NCBI GenBank assembly: GCA_900113425.1
Contig: FOZF01000001.1
Span: 1,280,358 to 1,344,357 of the forward strand
From: Stenotrophomonas maltophilia
Lineage (GTDB): Bacteria; Pseudomonadota; Gammaproteobacteria; Xanthomonadales; Xanthomonadaceae
Length of the DNA stretch: 64,000 bases
Direction of reading: 5' to 3'
Part shown: one piece after another, positions 8,939 through 17,584 of the stretch
Layout of the letters: each line of letters begins with the position of its first letter
Position numbering within the stretch: the stretch's first letter is position 1
Notes under the pieces: generated by a model
What the model was told of the DNA's origin: nothing
Databases searched by the model: none
The model's input: the letters and a program-made list of their open reading frames with translations, nothing else
Position numbers and translations under genes: made by a program

Positions 8939-10198
8939 ATGTCTGTGAGTCGCAGTGCGATCAAGAAGGAGCCCGTGGCCCGCGCCACGATGGAGCTGCA
9001 GCCGTTTGTCTGGGAGGGGACCGACAAGCGGGGCATAAAGATGAAGGGCGAGCAGCTGGCGAAGAACGCCAACATGCTGCGCGCCGAACTGCGCAAACAG
9101 GGCATCAGCCCGGGCCAGGTCAAGCCCAAGCCGAAGCCGCTTTTTGGTGCGGCCGGCAAGCCGGTCTCGCCGAAGGACATCGCCTTCTTCAGCCGGCAGA
9201 TGGCCACGATGATGAAGTCCGGCGTGCCGATCGTGTCGTCGCTGGAGATCATCGGCAGCGGGCACAAGAACCCGCGCATGAAGAAGATGGTGGATACGAT
9301 CCGCACCGACATCGAGGGCGGCTCGTCGCTGCACGAGGCCATCAGCAAGCATCCTGTCCAGTTCGATGAGCTCTACCGCAACCTGGTGCGGGCCGGTGAA
9401 AGCGCGGGTGTGCTGGAAACCGTGCTGGACACCATCGCCTCCTACAAGGAGAACCTCGAGGCGCTGAAGGGCAAGATCAAGAAGGCGCTGTTCTACCCGG
9501 CCATGGTGCTGGTGGTGGCGTTCCTGGTCAGCACGATCCTGCTGGTCTGGGTGGTCCCGCAGTTCGAGGAAGTCTTCCAGAGCTTCGGTGCCGACCTGCC
9601 GGCATTCACCCAGTTGGTGGTGAACCTGTCGCGGTTCATGGTGTCGTGGTGGTGGCTGATCGCCATCGTCGCCATCGGCGCGGTGGTGGCGATCGCCATG
9701 ACCTACCGGCGATCGGAGAAGATGCAGCACACCGTCGACCGGCTGATCCTGAAGGTGCCGGTGATCGGCCAGATCATGCACAACAGTGCGATCGCCCGCT
9801 TCTCCCGCACCACGGCGGTGACCTTCAAGGCCGGCGTGCCACTGGTGGAGGCGCTGGGCATCGTCGCCGGCGCCACCGGCAACAAGGTCTACGGCGAGGC
9901 GGTGCTGCGCATGCGCGACGACGTTTCGGTCGGCTATCCGGTCAACATGGCGATGAAGCAGCTGAACCTGTTCCCGCACATGGTGATCCAGATGACCGGC
10001 ATCGGCGAGGAGGCCGGCGCCCTTGACACCATGCTGTTCAAGGTCGCCGAATACTACGAGCAGGAGGTCAACAACGCCGTGGATGCCTTGAGCAGCCTGC
10101 TGGAACCGATGATCATGGTGTTCATTGGTACCATTGTCGGCGGCCTGGTCATTGCGATGTACCTGCCGATCTTCAAACTGGGCGCCGTCGTCGGATAA
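8939..10198 (+). CDS. pilC: PilC, type IV pilus inner-membrane platform protein
   Basis: GspF/PilC-family platform protein that couples the PilB motor to the growing pilus. It has two homologous GspF domains ([17 protein letters not shown] near residue 80 and [19 protein letters not shown] near residue 290) separated by hydrophobic helices, with a final transmembrane segment at the C terminus. The start is placed at the ATG preceded by GGGGAG, giving 419 residues; an in-frame ATG at 8903 would add twelve residues unlike the family N terminus. pilD follows after 6 bp, so pilC, pilD and coaE form one transcription unit. Confidence 0.94.
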   Translation: MSVSRSAIKKEPVARATMELQPFVWEGTDKRGIKMKGEQLAKNANMLRAELRKQGISPGQVKPKPKPLFGAAGKPVSPKDIAFFSRQMATMMKSGVPIVSSLEIIGSGHKNPRMKKMVDTIRTDIEGGSSLHEAISKHPVQFDELYRNLVRAGESAGVLETVLDTIASYKENLEALKGKIKKALFYPAMVLVVAFLVSTILLVWVVPQFEEVFQSFGADLPAFTQLVVNLSRFMVSWWWLIAIVAIGAVVAIAMTYRRSEKMQHTVDRLILKVPVIGQIMHNSAIARFSRTTAVTFKAGVPLVEALGIVAGATGNKVYGEAVLRMRDDVSVGYPVNMAMKQLNLFPHMVIQMTGIGEEAGALDTMLFKVAEYYEQEVNNAVDALSSLLEPMIMVFIGTIVGGLVIAMYLPIFKLGAVVG

Positions 10199-10204
10199 AA
10201 ATAC

Positions 10205-11068
10205 ATGGCTTTTCTCGACCAGCACCCCGGCCTCGGCTACCCCGCCGCGGCCGGACTGGGACTGCTGCTGGGCAGTTTCCTCAATGTTGTCATCCTGCGC
10301 CTGCCCAAGCGGCTGGAATGGCAGTGGAAGCGCGATGCGCGCGAAGTGCTGGAGGAACCGGACTTCTACGAGCCGCCACCGCCGGGCATCGTGGTCGAGC
10401 CGTCGCACTGCCCGCACTGCAAGCACAAGCTGTCCTGGTACGAGAACATCCCGCTGTTCAGCTGGCTGATCCAAGGGGGCAAATGCCGCCACTGCAAGGC
10501 GCCGATCTCGCTGCAGTACCCGCTGGTGGAAGCGATGACCGCCCTGCTGGTGCTGGCCTGCGTGTGGCAGTTCGGCTTCGGCTGGCAGGGCTTCGGCGCC
10601 ATCGTGCTGACCTGTTTCCTGATCGCGCTGTCCGGCATCGACCTGCGCACCCAGCTGCTGCCCGACCAGCTGACCCTGCCCCTGATGTGGCTGGGCCTGA
10701 TCGGCAGCATCGACAATCTGTACATGCCCGCCAAGCCGGCCCTGGTCGGTGCGGCCGTGGGCTATCTGTCGCTGTGGACGGTCTGGTGGCTGTTCAAACA
10801 GCTGACCGGCAAGGAGGGCATGGGCCATGGCGACTTCAAGCTGCTGGCGGCGCTCGGTGCCTGGTGCGGCCTGAAGGGCATCCTGCCGATCATCCTGCTG
10901 TCCTCGGTGATCGGCGCGATCGTCGGTTCGATCTGGCTCTACAGCCGGGGGCGCGATCGCGCCACGCCGATTCCATTCGGCCCGTACCTGGCCATCGCCG
11001 GCTGGTTGTTCTTCATGTGGGGCGAACCGCTGGTGGAGCGCTACCTGGCCCTGAGCGGCCTGCGCTGA
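10205..11068 (+). CDS. pilD: PilD, prepilin peptidase / N-methyltransferase
   Basis: Bifunctional leader peptidase that cuts prepilins after the conserved Gly and methylates the new N-terminal Phe; in Xanthomonads it also serves type II secretion pseudopilins. The cytoplasmic loop has two CxxC pairs (CPHC near residue 77 and CRHC near 97). The aspartyl protease residues are visible in GIDLRTQLLPDQLT and in GHGDFKLL, a match to the GxGDxK motif. About eight hydrophobic helices and 287 residues are usual. It lies 6 bp after pilC and 9 bp before coaE, the classic pilC-pilD-coaE order. Confidence 0.95.
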   Translation: MAFLDQHPGLGYPAAAGLGLLLGSFLNVVILRLPKRLEWQWKRDAREVLEEPDFYEPPPPGIVVEPSHCPHCKHKLSWYENIPLFSWLIQGGKCRHCKAPISLQYPLVEAMTALLVLACVWQFGFGWQGFGAIVLTCFLIALSGIDLRTQLLPDQLTLPLMWLGLIGSIDNLYMPAKPALVGAAVGYLSLWTVWWLFKQLTGKEGMGHGDFKLLAALGAWCGLKGILPIILLSSVIGAIVGSIWLYSRGRDRATPIPFGPYLAIAGWLFFMWGEPLVERYLALSGLR

Positions 11069-11077
11069 GGGGCCGCC

Positions 11078-11689
11078 GTGAGCCGCTACGTGGTCGGCCT
11101 GACCGGCGGCATCGCGGCCGGCAAGAGCGAAGTGACGCGGCGCTTCGAGGCGCTGGGCATCGTGGTGGCCGACGCCGATCTGGCCGCCCGCGCGGTGGTC
11201 GCCACCGGCAGCCCGGCGCTGGCCCGCATTGCCGACCGGTTCGGCACGGACATGCTGCTGGCAGATGGCAGCCTGGACCGGGCGCGCCTGCGCACCCATG
11301 TCTTCGCTGACCCAGCCGAAAGGACGGCACTGGAAGCCATCACCCACCCCGCCATACGCCTGTTGATGCAGCAGCAGTGCACGCAGGCGCCGAGCCCGTA
11401 CGCCATTGCTGCGATTCCCCTGCTGACCGAGGTGGGCGGCCGCCAGGCCTATCCATGGCTGGACCGGATACTGCTGGTGGATGCGCCCGAAGCCGTGCAG
11501 CACGCCCGGCTGATGCAGCGCGATGGCATCGACGCCGCCCTGGCCGACCGGATGATCGCCGCCCAGGCCAGCCGCGCGCAGCGCCGGGCACTGGCCGATG
11601 ACGTGGTCGTCAACGACGGGCAGCCGGACGACCTGCAGGCGCAGGTGGAGGCGCTGCACCACCGCTATCTGGCGCTGGCCGGGAGCTGA
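11078..11689 (+). CDS. coaE: CoaE, dephospho-CoA kinase
   Basis: Catalyses the last step of coenzyme A synthesis, phosphorylation of the 3' hydroxyl of dephospho-CoA. The P-loop LTGGIAAGKSEV is at the N terminus, followed by the family motif DADLAARAVV. The 203 residues match the family. The start is GTG, 9 bp after the pilD stop; GAGGGGCC lies just upstream as a ribosome site. Linkage with pilD is widespread in gammaproteobacteria. Confidence 0.94.
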   Translation: MSRYVVGLTGGIAAGKSEVTRRFEALGIVVADADLAARAVVATGSPALARIADRFGTDMLLADGSLDRARLRTHVFADPAERTALEAITHPAIRLLMQQQCTQAPSPYAIAAIPLLTEVGGRQAYPWLDRILLVDAPEAVQHARLMQRDGIDAALADRMIAAQASRAQRRALADDVVVNDGQPDDLQAQVEALHHRYLALAGS

Positions 11690-11743
11690 CCCTCCGGTCA
11701 CGTGCCCGGCATTACAGAGCCGTCGTTGCAGCGCCGCCGGCCA

Positions 11744-12127
11744 TCACTGCAATGTGGCTGTCCCCCTGATTCTCTCGGCCTGCAACTGCTGCTGCACGTG
11801 GCACGTCAGTTCCCGCGCGGCCAGCATCAGGCCTTCCATCGCCCCCGGCGGCAGCACGTTCTGCTGGCCTCCCCGCGTGCGCGCGATATGCGCGGCGTAC
11901 ATCATCCGGGTCAGGGTGCCGATACCTTCGACGGCGCGCCTGAGATCGGCAGGCTGCGCTGCGTCGGCGCTGACGCCGCCGGCGTCGATTGGCGCCTGCT
12001 GGGCCGGCATCTGGCCATCGCAGCGGGACAGTACGTCCTCGACGCGCCGGGCGACGTCCGGAGACAACTGGCTGATCGAGTCACCGACCAGTTGATGCAG
12101 GTTGGGGTAGCGGATGCGATGCGACAT
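11744..12127 (-). CDS. Hypothetical protein, 127 residues
   Basis: I do not recognise this protein. It is soluble, alpha-helical in character and without signal peptide or membrane segment, beginning MSHRIRYPNLHQLVGDSISQ. The C-terminal half contains GTLTRMMYAAHIARTRGG and PPGAMEGLMLAARELT. The start was set at the ATG preceded by AGGAG at 8 bases; an ATG 24 bases upstream lacks such a site. It stands alone between convergent coaE and the colRS operon. Coding is supported by the good ribosome site and the length of the open frame; the function is unknown. Confidence 0.6.
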   Translation of the reverse strand: MSHRIRYPNLHQLVGDSISQLSPDVARRVEDVLSRCDGQMPAQQAPIDAGGVSADAAQPADLRRAVEGIGTLTRMMYAAHIARTRGGQQNVLPPGAMEGLMLAARELTCHVQQQLQAERIRGTATLQ

Positions 12128-12350
12128 GGCGATGCTCCTGGCAGCCGGCAAAGTGCGCGGACTGGCATCTTGACCATCTGCACGTCCGGCAATCAGGAGG
12201 TAAAAGCGTCAACCGCCCTATGACTATCCGGAACCGTGAGATCGGACACGCAGCGGACGCGGCAGGGCGTGCGCGCGCCAGGTGTCTGGCCGTGCAGAAC
12301 AGATGCGTTCATGCCGTTAGCGACAGCGACGCCCTCGAAGAGGCGTCCCT

Positions 12351-12374
12351 GTAGGGCCGGGCCCTGCTCGGCAG
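12351..12374. repeat. Degenerate GTAG/SMAG-like palindrome
   Basis: GTAGGGCCGGGCCCTGCTCGGC resembles the SMAG repeats elsewhere in the window but with mismatched arms. It lies just after the colS stop, in the 259-bp gap between colS and the hypothetical gene; nothing else is seen in that gap. Confidence 0.35.
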
Positions 12375-12386
12375 GCAAAGGATCTG

Positions 12387-13757
12387 CTACAGCGGCCTGG
12401 GCGAGAACGTCAGCGTTGCGATCACGCCGCGCTCGCCCCCCGGGCGCACGCTGACCTGCCAGCCGTACAGGTCGCAGAGGCGGCTGACGATCGACAGGCC
12501 GATGCCGCCGCCCTGCGAATGGCCGGCGTGCGTACCGCGGTAACCGCGCTGGAACAGCTTGGCCGCATCTTCCTCGCTCAGGCCCGGACCACTGTCGGTG
12601 ACCGAGACCGAATTGGCCCCTACGTGTACGCGGACTTCGCCATCCTGCGAGTACTTCACCGCGTTGCCGATGAGGTTGCCCAGCGCCACCGAAAGCGCGG
12701 CCTCGGGCGCATCGATCACCAGATTGCGCTCGCCCTCCAGCGCCAGTTCCAGGGGCTTGCCACCGAGCTGCGCGCGGTGCGCGTCCAGCAGCTGCTCAGC
12801 CACGCGGGCAACATTGCTGGTGCCCTGCCCCCGCTCGTTCCGCGACAGCAGCAGCAAAGCGCCGATCAGATCACTGCACTGCTGCTCGGCACGCTGGATG
12901 CGCTGCAGGCGCTGCAGCACCTTTTCATCCAGGCCGGGGCGGGTCAGCAGCAGCTCGGTGGCGCCGCGGATCACCGCCAGCGGCGTGCGCAGTTCGTGGC
13001 TGACGTCCGCATTGAACTCCCGGTCGCGCTGCACCACTTCGGTCAATCGCGAGGAGTAATCGTCCAGCGCCTGGGCCAGCTGGCCCACTTCGTCGTCGGG
13101 GAAGCGCGGCGCCAGCGGCTCAGGCTCGCTGGTGCCCCCCCGGTAGGCGCGCAGGCGGGCCGCCAGGTCCGATACCGGCTTCATCACCTTCGAGGCCGAC
13201 CACCAGCCCAGCACCAGCGACAGCAGGCTGAACACCAGCACCGACAGCACCAGCGCGCGGTTGAGCTGCTTGCTGCCGCGCATGCTGTCGGTCATGTCAT
13301 AGGCAAGGAAGAACCACGCATCGTCAGCCTTGCGCACGGCAAGCTTGTAGGCGTACGGCTGCCCCTGTTCGTCGGTCCCGCTGAGGTTGTAGTTGCCGGT
13401 CTGCAGGTCAGCCCATTGCGGCCAGGATTCACGCGCCTTGTCGAACTTGTCCGCCGAATAGGCATACGCGCGGATCTGCTGTACCGGCACGGCCGGATTG
13501 CGTCCGGGGTGCTCGTAGAAACGACGGGCGTATTCTTCAATGTTGTGGTTGATCACATCCTCGACCAGCTGGTTCTCCACCCGTATCCGGGCCCAGTTGG
13601 TGGCGAACGCGAACAGTGTTGTCAGGCAGAAGCCCAACAACACGAATGACACGATGATTCGACTGCGCAGGCGGCGCCGATACGGCGTGCGCCGGCGCTC
13701 CCCCTTGGTTGCCACGGGATCAGCTTTCCGGGGTGGCGATGCGGTATCCGATGCCAT
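12387..13757 (-). CDS. colS: ColS-type sensor histidine kinase
   Basis: Membrane histidine kinase of 456 residues, partner of the ColR-like regulator with which it overlaps by 38 bp. Layout: cytoplasmic basic N terminus, first transmembrane helix (about 33-53), periplasmic sensor (about 54-165), second helix (about 167-188), HAMP, HisKA motif VSHELRTPLAVIRG, then ATPase boxes NAVKYS, DSGPGLS and GGGIGLSIV. In Pseudomonas putida ColS responds to excess iron and zinc through periplasmic ExxE motifs; I find no ExxE in this sensor segment, so the signal may differ. In Xanthomonas campestris ColRS is tied to stress tolerance and virulence and lies near the pil genes. The name rests mainly on its partner and the location. 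Confidence 0.8.
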   Translation of the reverse strand: MASDTASPPRKADPVATKGERRRTPYRRRLRSRIIVSFVLLGFCLTTLFAFATNWARIRVENQLVEDVINHNIEEYARRFYEHPGRNPAVPVQQIRAYAYSADKFDKARESWPQWADLQTGNYNLSGTDEQGQPYAYKLAVRKADDAWFFLAYDMTDSMRGSKQLNRALVLSVLVFSLLSLVLGWWSASKVMKPVSDLAARLRAYRGGTSEPEPLAPRFPDDEVGQLAQALDDYSSRLTEVVQRDREFNADVSHELRTPLAVIRGATELLLTRPGLDEKVLQRLQRIQRAEQQCSDLIGALLLLSRNERGQGTSNVARVAEQLLDAHRAQLGGKPLELALEGERNLVIDAPEAALSVALGNLIGNAVKYSQDGEVRVHVGANSVSVTDSGPGLSEEDAAKLFQRGYRGTHAGHSQGGGIGLSIVSRLCDLYGWQVSVRPGGERGVIATLTFSPRPL

Positions 13758-14403
13758 GGCGCGTCTGGATCAGCGGCACTTCGAACGGCTTGTCGACCAC
13801 GGCACGCAGACCGTGGATATGGACGCGCAGCGAATCCGAGTCGGGCAGTTCCTCGCCCCACACGCGGGTTTCCAGTTCCTGGCGGGTGACCACGGCCGGC
13901 GCCGCTTCCATCAGCGCCTGCAGGATTTTCAGTGCGGTCGGGTTGAGCTGCAGCAGCTTGCCCTGGCGGCGCACTTCCAGCGTGTCCAGGTTGTATTCCA
14001 GGTCGCCGGTTTCCAGCACGCGGGTCTGCACCCCCTTGCCACGGCGGGACAGCGCGTTCAGACGCACTTCCACTTCCTGCAGCGCGAACGGCTTGATCAG
14101 GTAGTCGTCCGCACCGGAATCAAAACCCGCCAGCTTGTTGTCCAGCGAGTCGCGAGCGGTCAGCATCAGCACCGGGGTCTGCTTGCGCGCTTCGTTGCGA
14201 AGCTTGCGGCAGACCTCGATTCCGTCCATGCCCGGCAGGTTGAGATCCAGCACGATCGCGTCGAACTCGTGCACTACGGCCAGATGCAGTCCGGTCACGC
14301 CATCGGCGGCGAAGTCCACGGTGTGGCCCCGGTCCTCGAGGTAGTCGCCCAGATTGGCCGCAATGTCGCTGTTGTCTTCGATTACCAGGATTCTCACTGT
14401 CAC
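13720..14403 (-). CDS. colR: ColR-type OmpR-family response regulator
   Basis: Response regulator of 227 residues, the exact length of Pseudomonas ColR. The receiver has IEDNSDIAANLGDYLEDRG, phosphoacceptor Asp in IVLDLNLPGMDG, and Lys in DYLIKPFAL. The winged-helix output domain has LQLNPTALKILQALMEA, WGEELPDSDSLRVHIHGLR and TRHGIGYRI, closely like ColR (the PDSDSLR segment is characteristic). It starts 2 bp after a secreted-protein gene and overlaps colS, so at least three genes are translated from one message. Confidence 0.85.
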   Translation of the reverse strand: MTVRILVIEDNSDIAANLGDYLEDRGHTVDFAADGVTGLHLAVVHEFDAIVLDLNLPGMDGIEVCRKLRNEARKQTPVLMLTARDSLDNKLAGFDSGADDYLIKPFALQEVEVRLNALSRRGKGVQTRVLETGDLEYNLDTLEVRRQGKLLQLNPTALKILQALMEAAPAVVTRQELETRVWGEELPDSDSLRVHIHGLRAVVDKPFEVPLIQTRHGIGYRIATPES

Positions 14404-14405
14404 CT

Positions 14406-14879
14406 CTAGTTGACGAATTTTCCGACGCGCTGGGCCTGGCCCAGATCACGCTGTGCCTTGTCCTTCTGCCGGGCGCGCTCGGCGACAGTCATGCACTGCG
14501 TCGTGTGCCGGTTCGAACCCGTGGCTTTCTCACGTTGGCATATTAGACGACTATCTTCACGTGACTGTGTCAAAACCGTGTTCACGACCTGCTGGTCGTT
14601 GATGACATCGGTTCGTACCTGTTCAGGCATCAGATCTCGGTTCGGGTACTGCTCCACGGCAGCGCGCAGGCGCACCAGCGCTTCGCGGACCCGGCTGCGG
14701 TCGGCCATTGTCAGCTCGCTGTAGGTCTCGCCGTCGTTGAGTTCGACTTCGATGCGCTCGAGCTGCTGCTGCAGCGGCTTGCCGGAGGCAAAGACCTCGC
14801 CGCTCTGCTTGGATGCAGAGGCGGTGGCGGCAAGGGCCAATCCGGAGAACAGGAGCGCAGGCAAAAGGAGGGACTTCAT
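14406..14879 (-). CDS. Secreted protein, paralogue B, in the colRS operon
   Basis: A 157-residue protein with an N-terminal signal peptide (MKSLLLPALLFSGLALAATASA). The mature part is polar and helical; near the C terminus is the block DSRLICQREKATGSN followed by QCMTVAERA, with two cysteines separated by 14 residues. The neighbouring upstream gene encodes a paralogue with the same block and cysteine spacing. I know no function for this group; similar short secreted proteins with a C..TGS..C signature are common in Xanthomonadaceae. The stop lies 2 bp before colR, so co-expression with ColRS is very likely. The start was chosen at the ATG that opens the signal peptide; an upstream ATG at 14948 gives no sensible leader. 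Confidence 0.75.
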   Translation of the reverse strand: MKSLLLPALLFSGLALAATASASKQSGEVFASGKPLQQQLERIEVELNDGETYSELTMADRSRVREALVRLRAAVEQYPNRDLMPEQVRTDVINDQQVVNTVLTQSREDSRLICQREKATGSNRHTTQCMTVAERARQKDKAQRDLGQAQRVGKFVN

Positions 14880-14968
14880 GGCAAACGGATCCTTGTCTGA
14901 GTTGAGAGCCGACTGTATTCGCACCACCTTCACGCCAGCAAGTGCCACGCGTGGGGGCAGCGGACGGC

Positions 14969-15445
14969 CTACCGGTTGCTGGCAGGGTTGAGATTGTTGA
15001 ACGTGCGCTGGTCATTGATCAGCGCCTTGCCCTTTTCTTCGATGCGGCGGCGTTCGGCGACAGTCAGGCAACGGCCCTTGGGCATGTTGCTGCCCGTGGT
15101 GCGCTGGTAGGTACAGACCTGGCGGCTGTCGTCGTGCGCCCGGGCGAGCAGCTGATTGACCCGCTCCTGGTCGTTGAACACCTGCGCCTGCATCTGGGGC
15201 GGCAGCTCATCGACCCGCTGCCGGTCCCCCATGCGCTGGGTGATGCGGGCCAGCGCCTGCTGGATCTGGTTGCGGTCATCGGCGCTCAGTTCGGCGTACT
15301 CCGGCGCCTGCAGCGCCTTCTCGACCTGGTGGATCTGGCCGGCAACCGGAGCCTGGCGATCCATCTGCAAGGCGCTCTTCTCTGTCTTGGCGACAGCAGC
15401 GCCCGACAGGCACAGCAACAACGCGATCATCGTGACGCGATACAT
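14969..15445 (-). CDS. Secreted protein, paralogue A, upstream of colRS
   Basis: A 158-residue protein with signal peptide (MYRVTMIALLLCLSGAAVA, then KTEKSAL). It is a paralogue of the next gene: both carry DSRxxC, TGSN and CxTVAERxR, with the cysteines 14 residues apart, and both have a helical, Gln/Arg-rich middle (here DRNQIQQALARITQRMGD). An intrinsic terminator 90 bp upstream isolates it from rimK. It lies 89 bp before paralogue B on the same strand and is the likely first gene of the operon that ends with colS. Function unknown; a periplasmic partner or target of ColRS is a hypothesis from position only. Confidence 0.75.
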   Translation of the reverse strand: MYRVTMIALLLCLSGAAVAKTEKSALQMDRQAPVAGQIHQVEKALQAPEYAELSADDRNQIQQALARITQRMGDRQRVDELPPQMQAQVFNDQERVNQLLARAHDDSRQVCTYQRTTGSNMPKGRCLTVAERRRIEEKGKALINDQRTFNNLNPASNR

Positions 15446-15534
15446 CGCCTACCTCCCGGTCCATCGGAACGAAGGCCCAACTCTACGAGCGCCTCCGGGC
15501 CGCCACAAGTGGCGCGTGGCCTACGGATGCCCAT

Positions 15535-15568
15535 AAAAAAGGCCCAGGCGGTGCACCCGCCTGGGCCT
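15535..15568 (-). terminator. Strong intrinsic terminator downstream of rimK
   Basis: AGGCCCAGGCGG pairs perfectly with CCGCCTGGGCCT around a 5-base loop, and on the minus strand is followed by six T. It lies about 130 bases after the rimK stop. The intervening AT-rich stretch (15600-15698) holds no gene but is discussed as a possible small-RNA region. Confidence 0.85.
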
Positions 15569-15698
15569 GAAGTCGTATCCCGATACCGATCCTGCTGAGA
15601 GGCAGAGCTGCGGTTCGCTGAAGCCTACGCCCGCACCGATTAAAGGCATGTTAAAGCATCGTCTCATCACTTAATGAGAATAATAACACCCTGAAAAA

Positions 15699-16577
15699 TC
15701 AGGATTTTTTCAGCTTCTCGACGTGCTCGATGATGCGCGTGGCCACGTCCACCCCGCAGGCCGCCTCGATGCCTTCCAGGCCCGGGGTCGAGTTGACCTC
15801 CAGCACCAGCGGGCCCCGCTGCGAGCGGATCAGGTCGACGCCGCAGACCGACAGCCCCAGTGCCTTGGCCGAGCGCACCGCGACCTGCTGTTCGGCGCGG
15901 CTGGCCTTGGCCGCCACGGCGGTGCCGCCAGCGTGCAGGTTGGAGCGGAAGTCACCATCGGGCGCCTGCCGCTGCATCGAGGCCACCACCTGGTCGCCGA
16001 CCACGAAACAGCGCAGATCGGCCCCCTTGGCCTCACCGATGAACTCCTGCATGAGGAAGTTGGCATACAGGCCACGCAGCGCCTCGACGATCCCACGCGA
16101 GGCACTGGCCTTCTCGGTCAGGATCACGCCGCGCCCCTGCGTTCCCTCGTTGAGCTTCACCACATGCGGCGGCGGCCCCAGCATCGACAGCAGATCGACG
16201 GTGTCATCGGGGTTGTCGCCGAACACCGTGACCGGCATGTCGATGCCTTTGGCCGCCAGCAACTGATGCGCGCGCAGCTTGTCGCGCGAGCGCAGGATCG
16301 CGTCGGAGGGATTGGGCGTACGCGCGCCCATCAGCTCGAACTGGCGCAGGACCGCGGTGCCATATCGCGTGATCGACGCACCGATGCGCGGAATGACCAT
16401 GTCCACACCGGTCATCGGCCGCCCTTTGTAGTGCATCGAGAATCCGTCGGCAGCGATGCGCATGTAACAGCGCAGCGGATCGAGGATGCGCACCGTGTGG
16501 CCGCGCGCGCGCCCCGCCTCGACCAGCCGGCGGGTGGAATACAGGGAGCTGTTGCGGGACAGGATGGCGAGCTTCAT
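15699..16577 (-). CDS. rimK: RimK, ribosomal protein S6--L-glutamate ligase
   Basis: ATP-grasp ligase that adds glutamate residues to the C terminus of ribosomal protein S6. The 292-residue protein shows the RimK N terminus [56 protein letters not shown], and ATP-grasp metal/ATP residues in [34 protein letters not shown] and [14 protein letters not shown]. The size matches the E. coli enzyme. It is monocistronic as far as can be seen, with its own terminator downstream. Confidence 0.93.
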   Translation of the reverse strand: MKLAILSRNSSLYSTRRLVEAGRARGHTVRILDPLRCYMRIAADGFSMHYKGRPMTGVDMVIPRIGASITRYGTAVLRQFELMGARTPNPSDAILRSRDKLRAHQLLAAKGIDMPVTVFGDNPDDTVDLLSMLGPPPHVVKLNEGTQGRGVILTEKASASRGIVEALRGLYANFLMQEFIGEAKGADLRCFVVGDQVVASMQRQAPDGDFRSNLHAGGTAVAAKASRAEQQVAVRSAKALGLSVCGVDLIRSQRGPLVLEVNSTPGLEGIEAACGVDVATRIIEHVEKLKKS

Positions 16578-16679
16578 CGCGGCGGGATCGGTCGGCAGGC
16601 GCGCAGCATAGCGCGGCCGTGTGGCGGGCGGATGATGCCGCGCGGCTGCCGAGACAGGGGGCCACAGTCAAGCCAGCAA

Positions 16680-16706
16680 CAGCCCGACACCGATGCCGTC
16701 GGGCTG
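16680..16706 (-). terminator. Possible terminator hairpin
   Basis: CAGCCCGAC and GTCGGGCTG form a perfect 9-bp stem with a 9-base loop, 14 bases after the stop of the lipoprotein gene. There is no good T run after it, so this is a weak prediction. Confidence 0.45.
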
Positions 16707-16719
16707 CGGCTGCCGCGTG

Positions 16720-17196
16720 CTATCGGCCCGTATTGATCCGTGCAACGACCTCCCGCACTCTCTTGGTGTAGGCCGCCATAAGCTGCCTGGACTGCTCCGG
16801 CGTGACGGCCTTGCCGACGTGGCCAGGCTGTGTGGCATAGTCCCGCTGGAAATCGCACATTTCCGCGGATACCGCACTGCTGACGTCGTCCTGCGCAATG
16901 GAGGGCGTACCGGCACTGCCATCCGCATCGATGCTGATCGTGAACGCGCGGTCGCCCGTGTAACCGCCGAAGCTGTTCTTCGCGTTGACCATCCCGCAGA
17001 CGATCGTGCCGTCGAACATCGCAAAAGCCTGATGGATCACGATCTTCGCCGAATCAGGATCCTTCAGCACCCGACGGACCCCCGCTTCCGTTGCGGCCCG
17101 ATTAGCCTCGATCTTCTGCTTTCTTGCGTCTTCCTCGGTCGGCGTGCACGCCGCCGCAATACCCATCAACGCAACCGCAAGAATCCGATTCCGCAT
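16720..17196 (-). CDS. Putative lipoprotein, 158 residues
   Basis: Small exported protein. MRNRILAVALMGIAAAC is a short signal ending in a lipobox-like AAAC, followed by TPTEEDARKQK. The mature domain (about 45-110: VRRVLKDPDSAKI, VCGMVNAKNSFGGYTG) resembles small periplasmic domains of unknown function in which a precursor residue stretch DPDSA..F precedes a Cys-Gly-x-Val-Asn-x-Lys-Asn strand. I cannot name it further. The start was set at the ATG that opens the signal; an ATG five codons earlier is possible. It is a single gene between rimK and tRNA-Gly. Confidence 0.65.
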   Translation of the reverse strand: MRNRILAVALMGIAAACTPTEEDARKQKIEANRAATEAGVRRVLKDPDSAKIVIHQAFAMFDGTIVCGMVNAKNSFGGYTGDRAFTISIDADGSAGTPSIAQDDVSSAVSAEMCDFQRDYATQPGHVGKAVTPEQSRQLMAAYTKRVREVVARINTGR

Positions 17197-17382
17197 ATCC
17201 CCCCCTTCCACTGGCTTGAATGTTGCCGCACTTTACCGGCTTATCGCCCCGCCAGATCATCGGCAAGCACGGGAAGCGCCCACGCTTCACCGACCCACAG
17301 AGCCGGCAGATACAGGACGATGCAAAGGGGAAACATCCAGGTCCGCGGCCGATCCGGAAAGGACACGCATCGTTGCGGAAGA

Positions 17383-17456
17383 TGGAGCGGGCGAAGGGAA
17401 TCGAACCCTCGTCAGTAGCTTGGGAAGCTACAGCTCTACCATTGAGCTACGCCCGC
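17383..17456 (-). tRNA. tRNA-Gly (anticodon CCC)
   Basis: Minus-strand cloverleaf: acceptor stem GCGGGCG/CGCCCGC, D arm GCTC-AATGGTA-GAGC, anticodon stem GTAGC/GCTAC with loop TTCCCAA (anticodon CCC, reading GGG codons), T arm with GGTTCGATTCC, encoded TCCA end. Length 74 with CCA. The 186-bp gap between it and the lipoprotein gene holds nothing else recognisable. Confidence 0.95.
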
Positions 17457-17515
17457 GTCGCGCGGTGAAAGTCTATGCGGTCGGGCCGGTGTTGCGCAAT
17501 GGTGGCCACCGCATG

Positions 17516-17538
17516 CGCCGGGCATGGCCCGGCGCTGC
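17516..17538. repeat. SMAG-type REP palindrome
   Basis: CGCCGGGCATGGCCCGGCG followed by CTGC, the inverse of GCAG, a variant of the GTAG head. It lies 3' of the autotransporter esterase gene. Confidence 0.8.
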
Positions 17539-17545
17539 CATGCAG

Positions 17546-17576
17546 CCTTCCCAGGCCCTTGCGGTGCCTGGGAAGG
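17546..17576 (-). terminator. Hairpin after the autotransporter gene
   Basis: CCTTCCCAGGC pairs perfectly (11 bp) with GCCTGGGAAGG around a 9-base loop, 8 bases after the esterase stop codon. A T run is lacking, so it may act as a transcript-end stabiliser rather than a full terminator. Confidence 0.5.
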
Positions 17577-17584
17577 TGCGTTCG

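Noticed and set aside
8885..11701. 938-codon minus-strand open frame opposite pilC, pilD and coaE
   Set aside because: It is antisense to three well-identified genes and shows no domain; a product of high-GC codon bias.
15656..15720. Plus-strand terminator CCTGA-AAAA-TCAGG-ATTTTTT
   Set aside because: The stem is only five base pairs and no plus-strand gene lies upstream; it is probably chance at the rimK end.
17220..17468. Open frame encoding ...GIEPSSVAWEATALPLSYAR...
   Set aside because: It runs antisense through tRNA-Gly; this peptide is a well-known false protein arising from tRNA genes.
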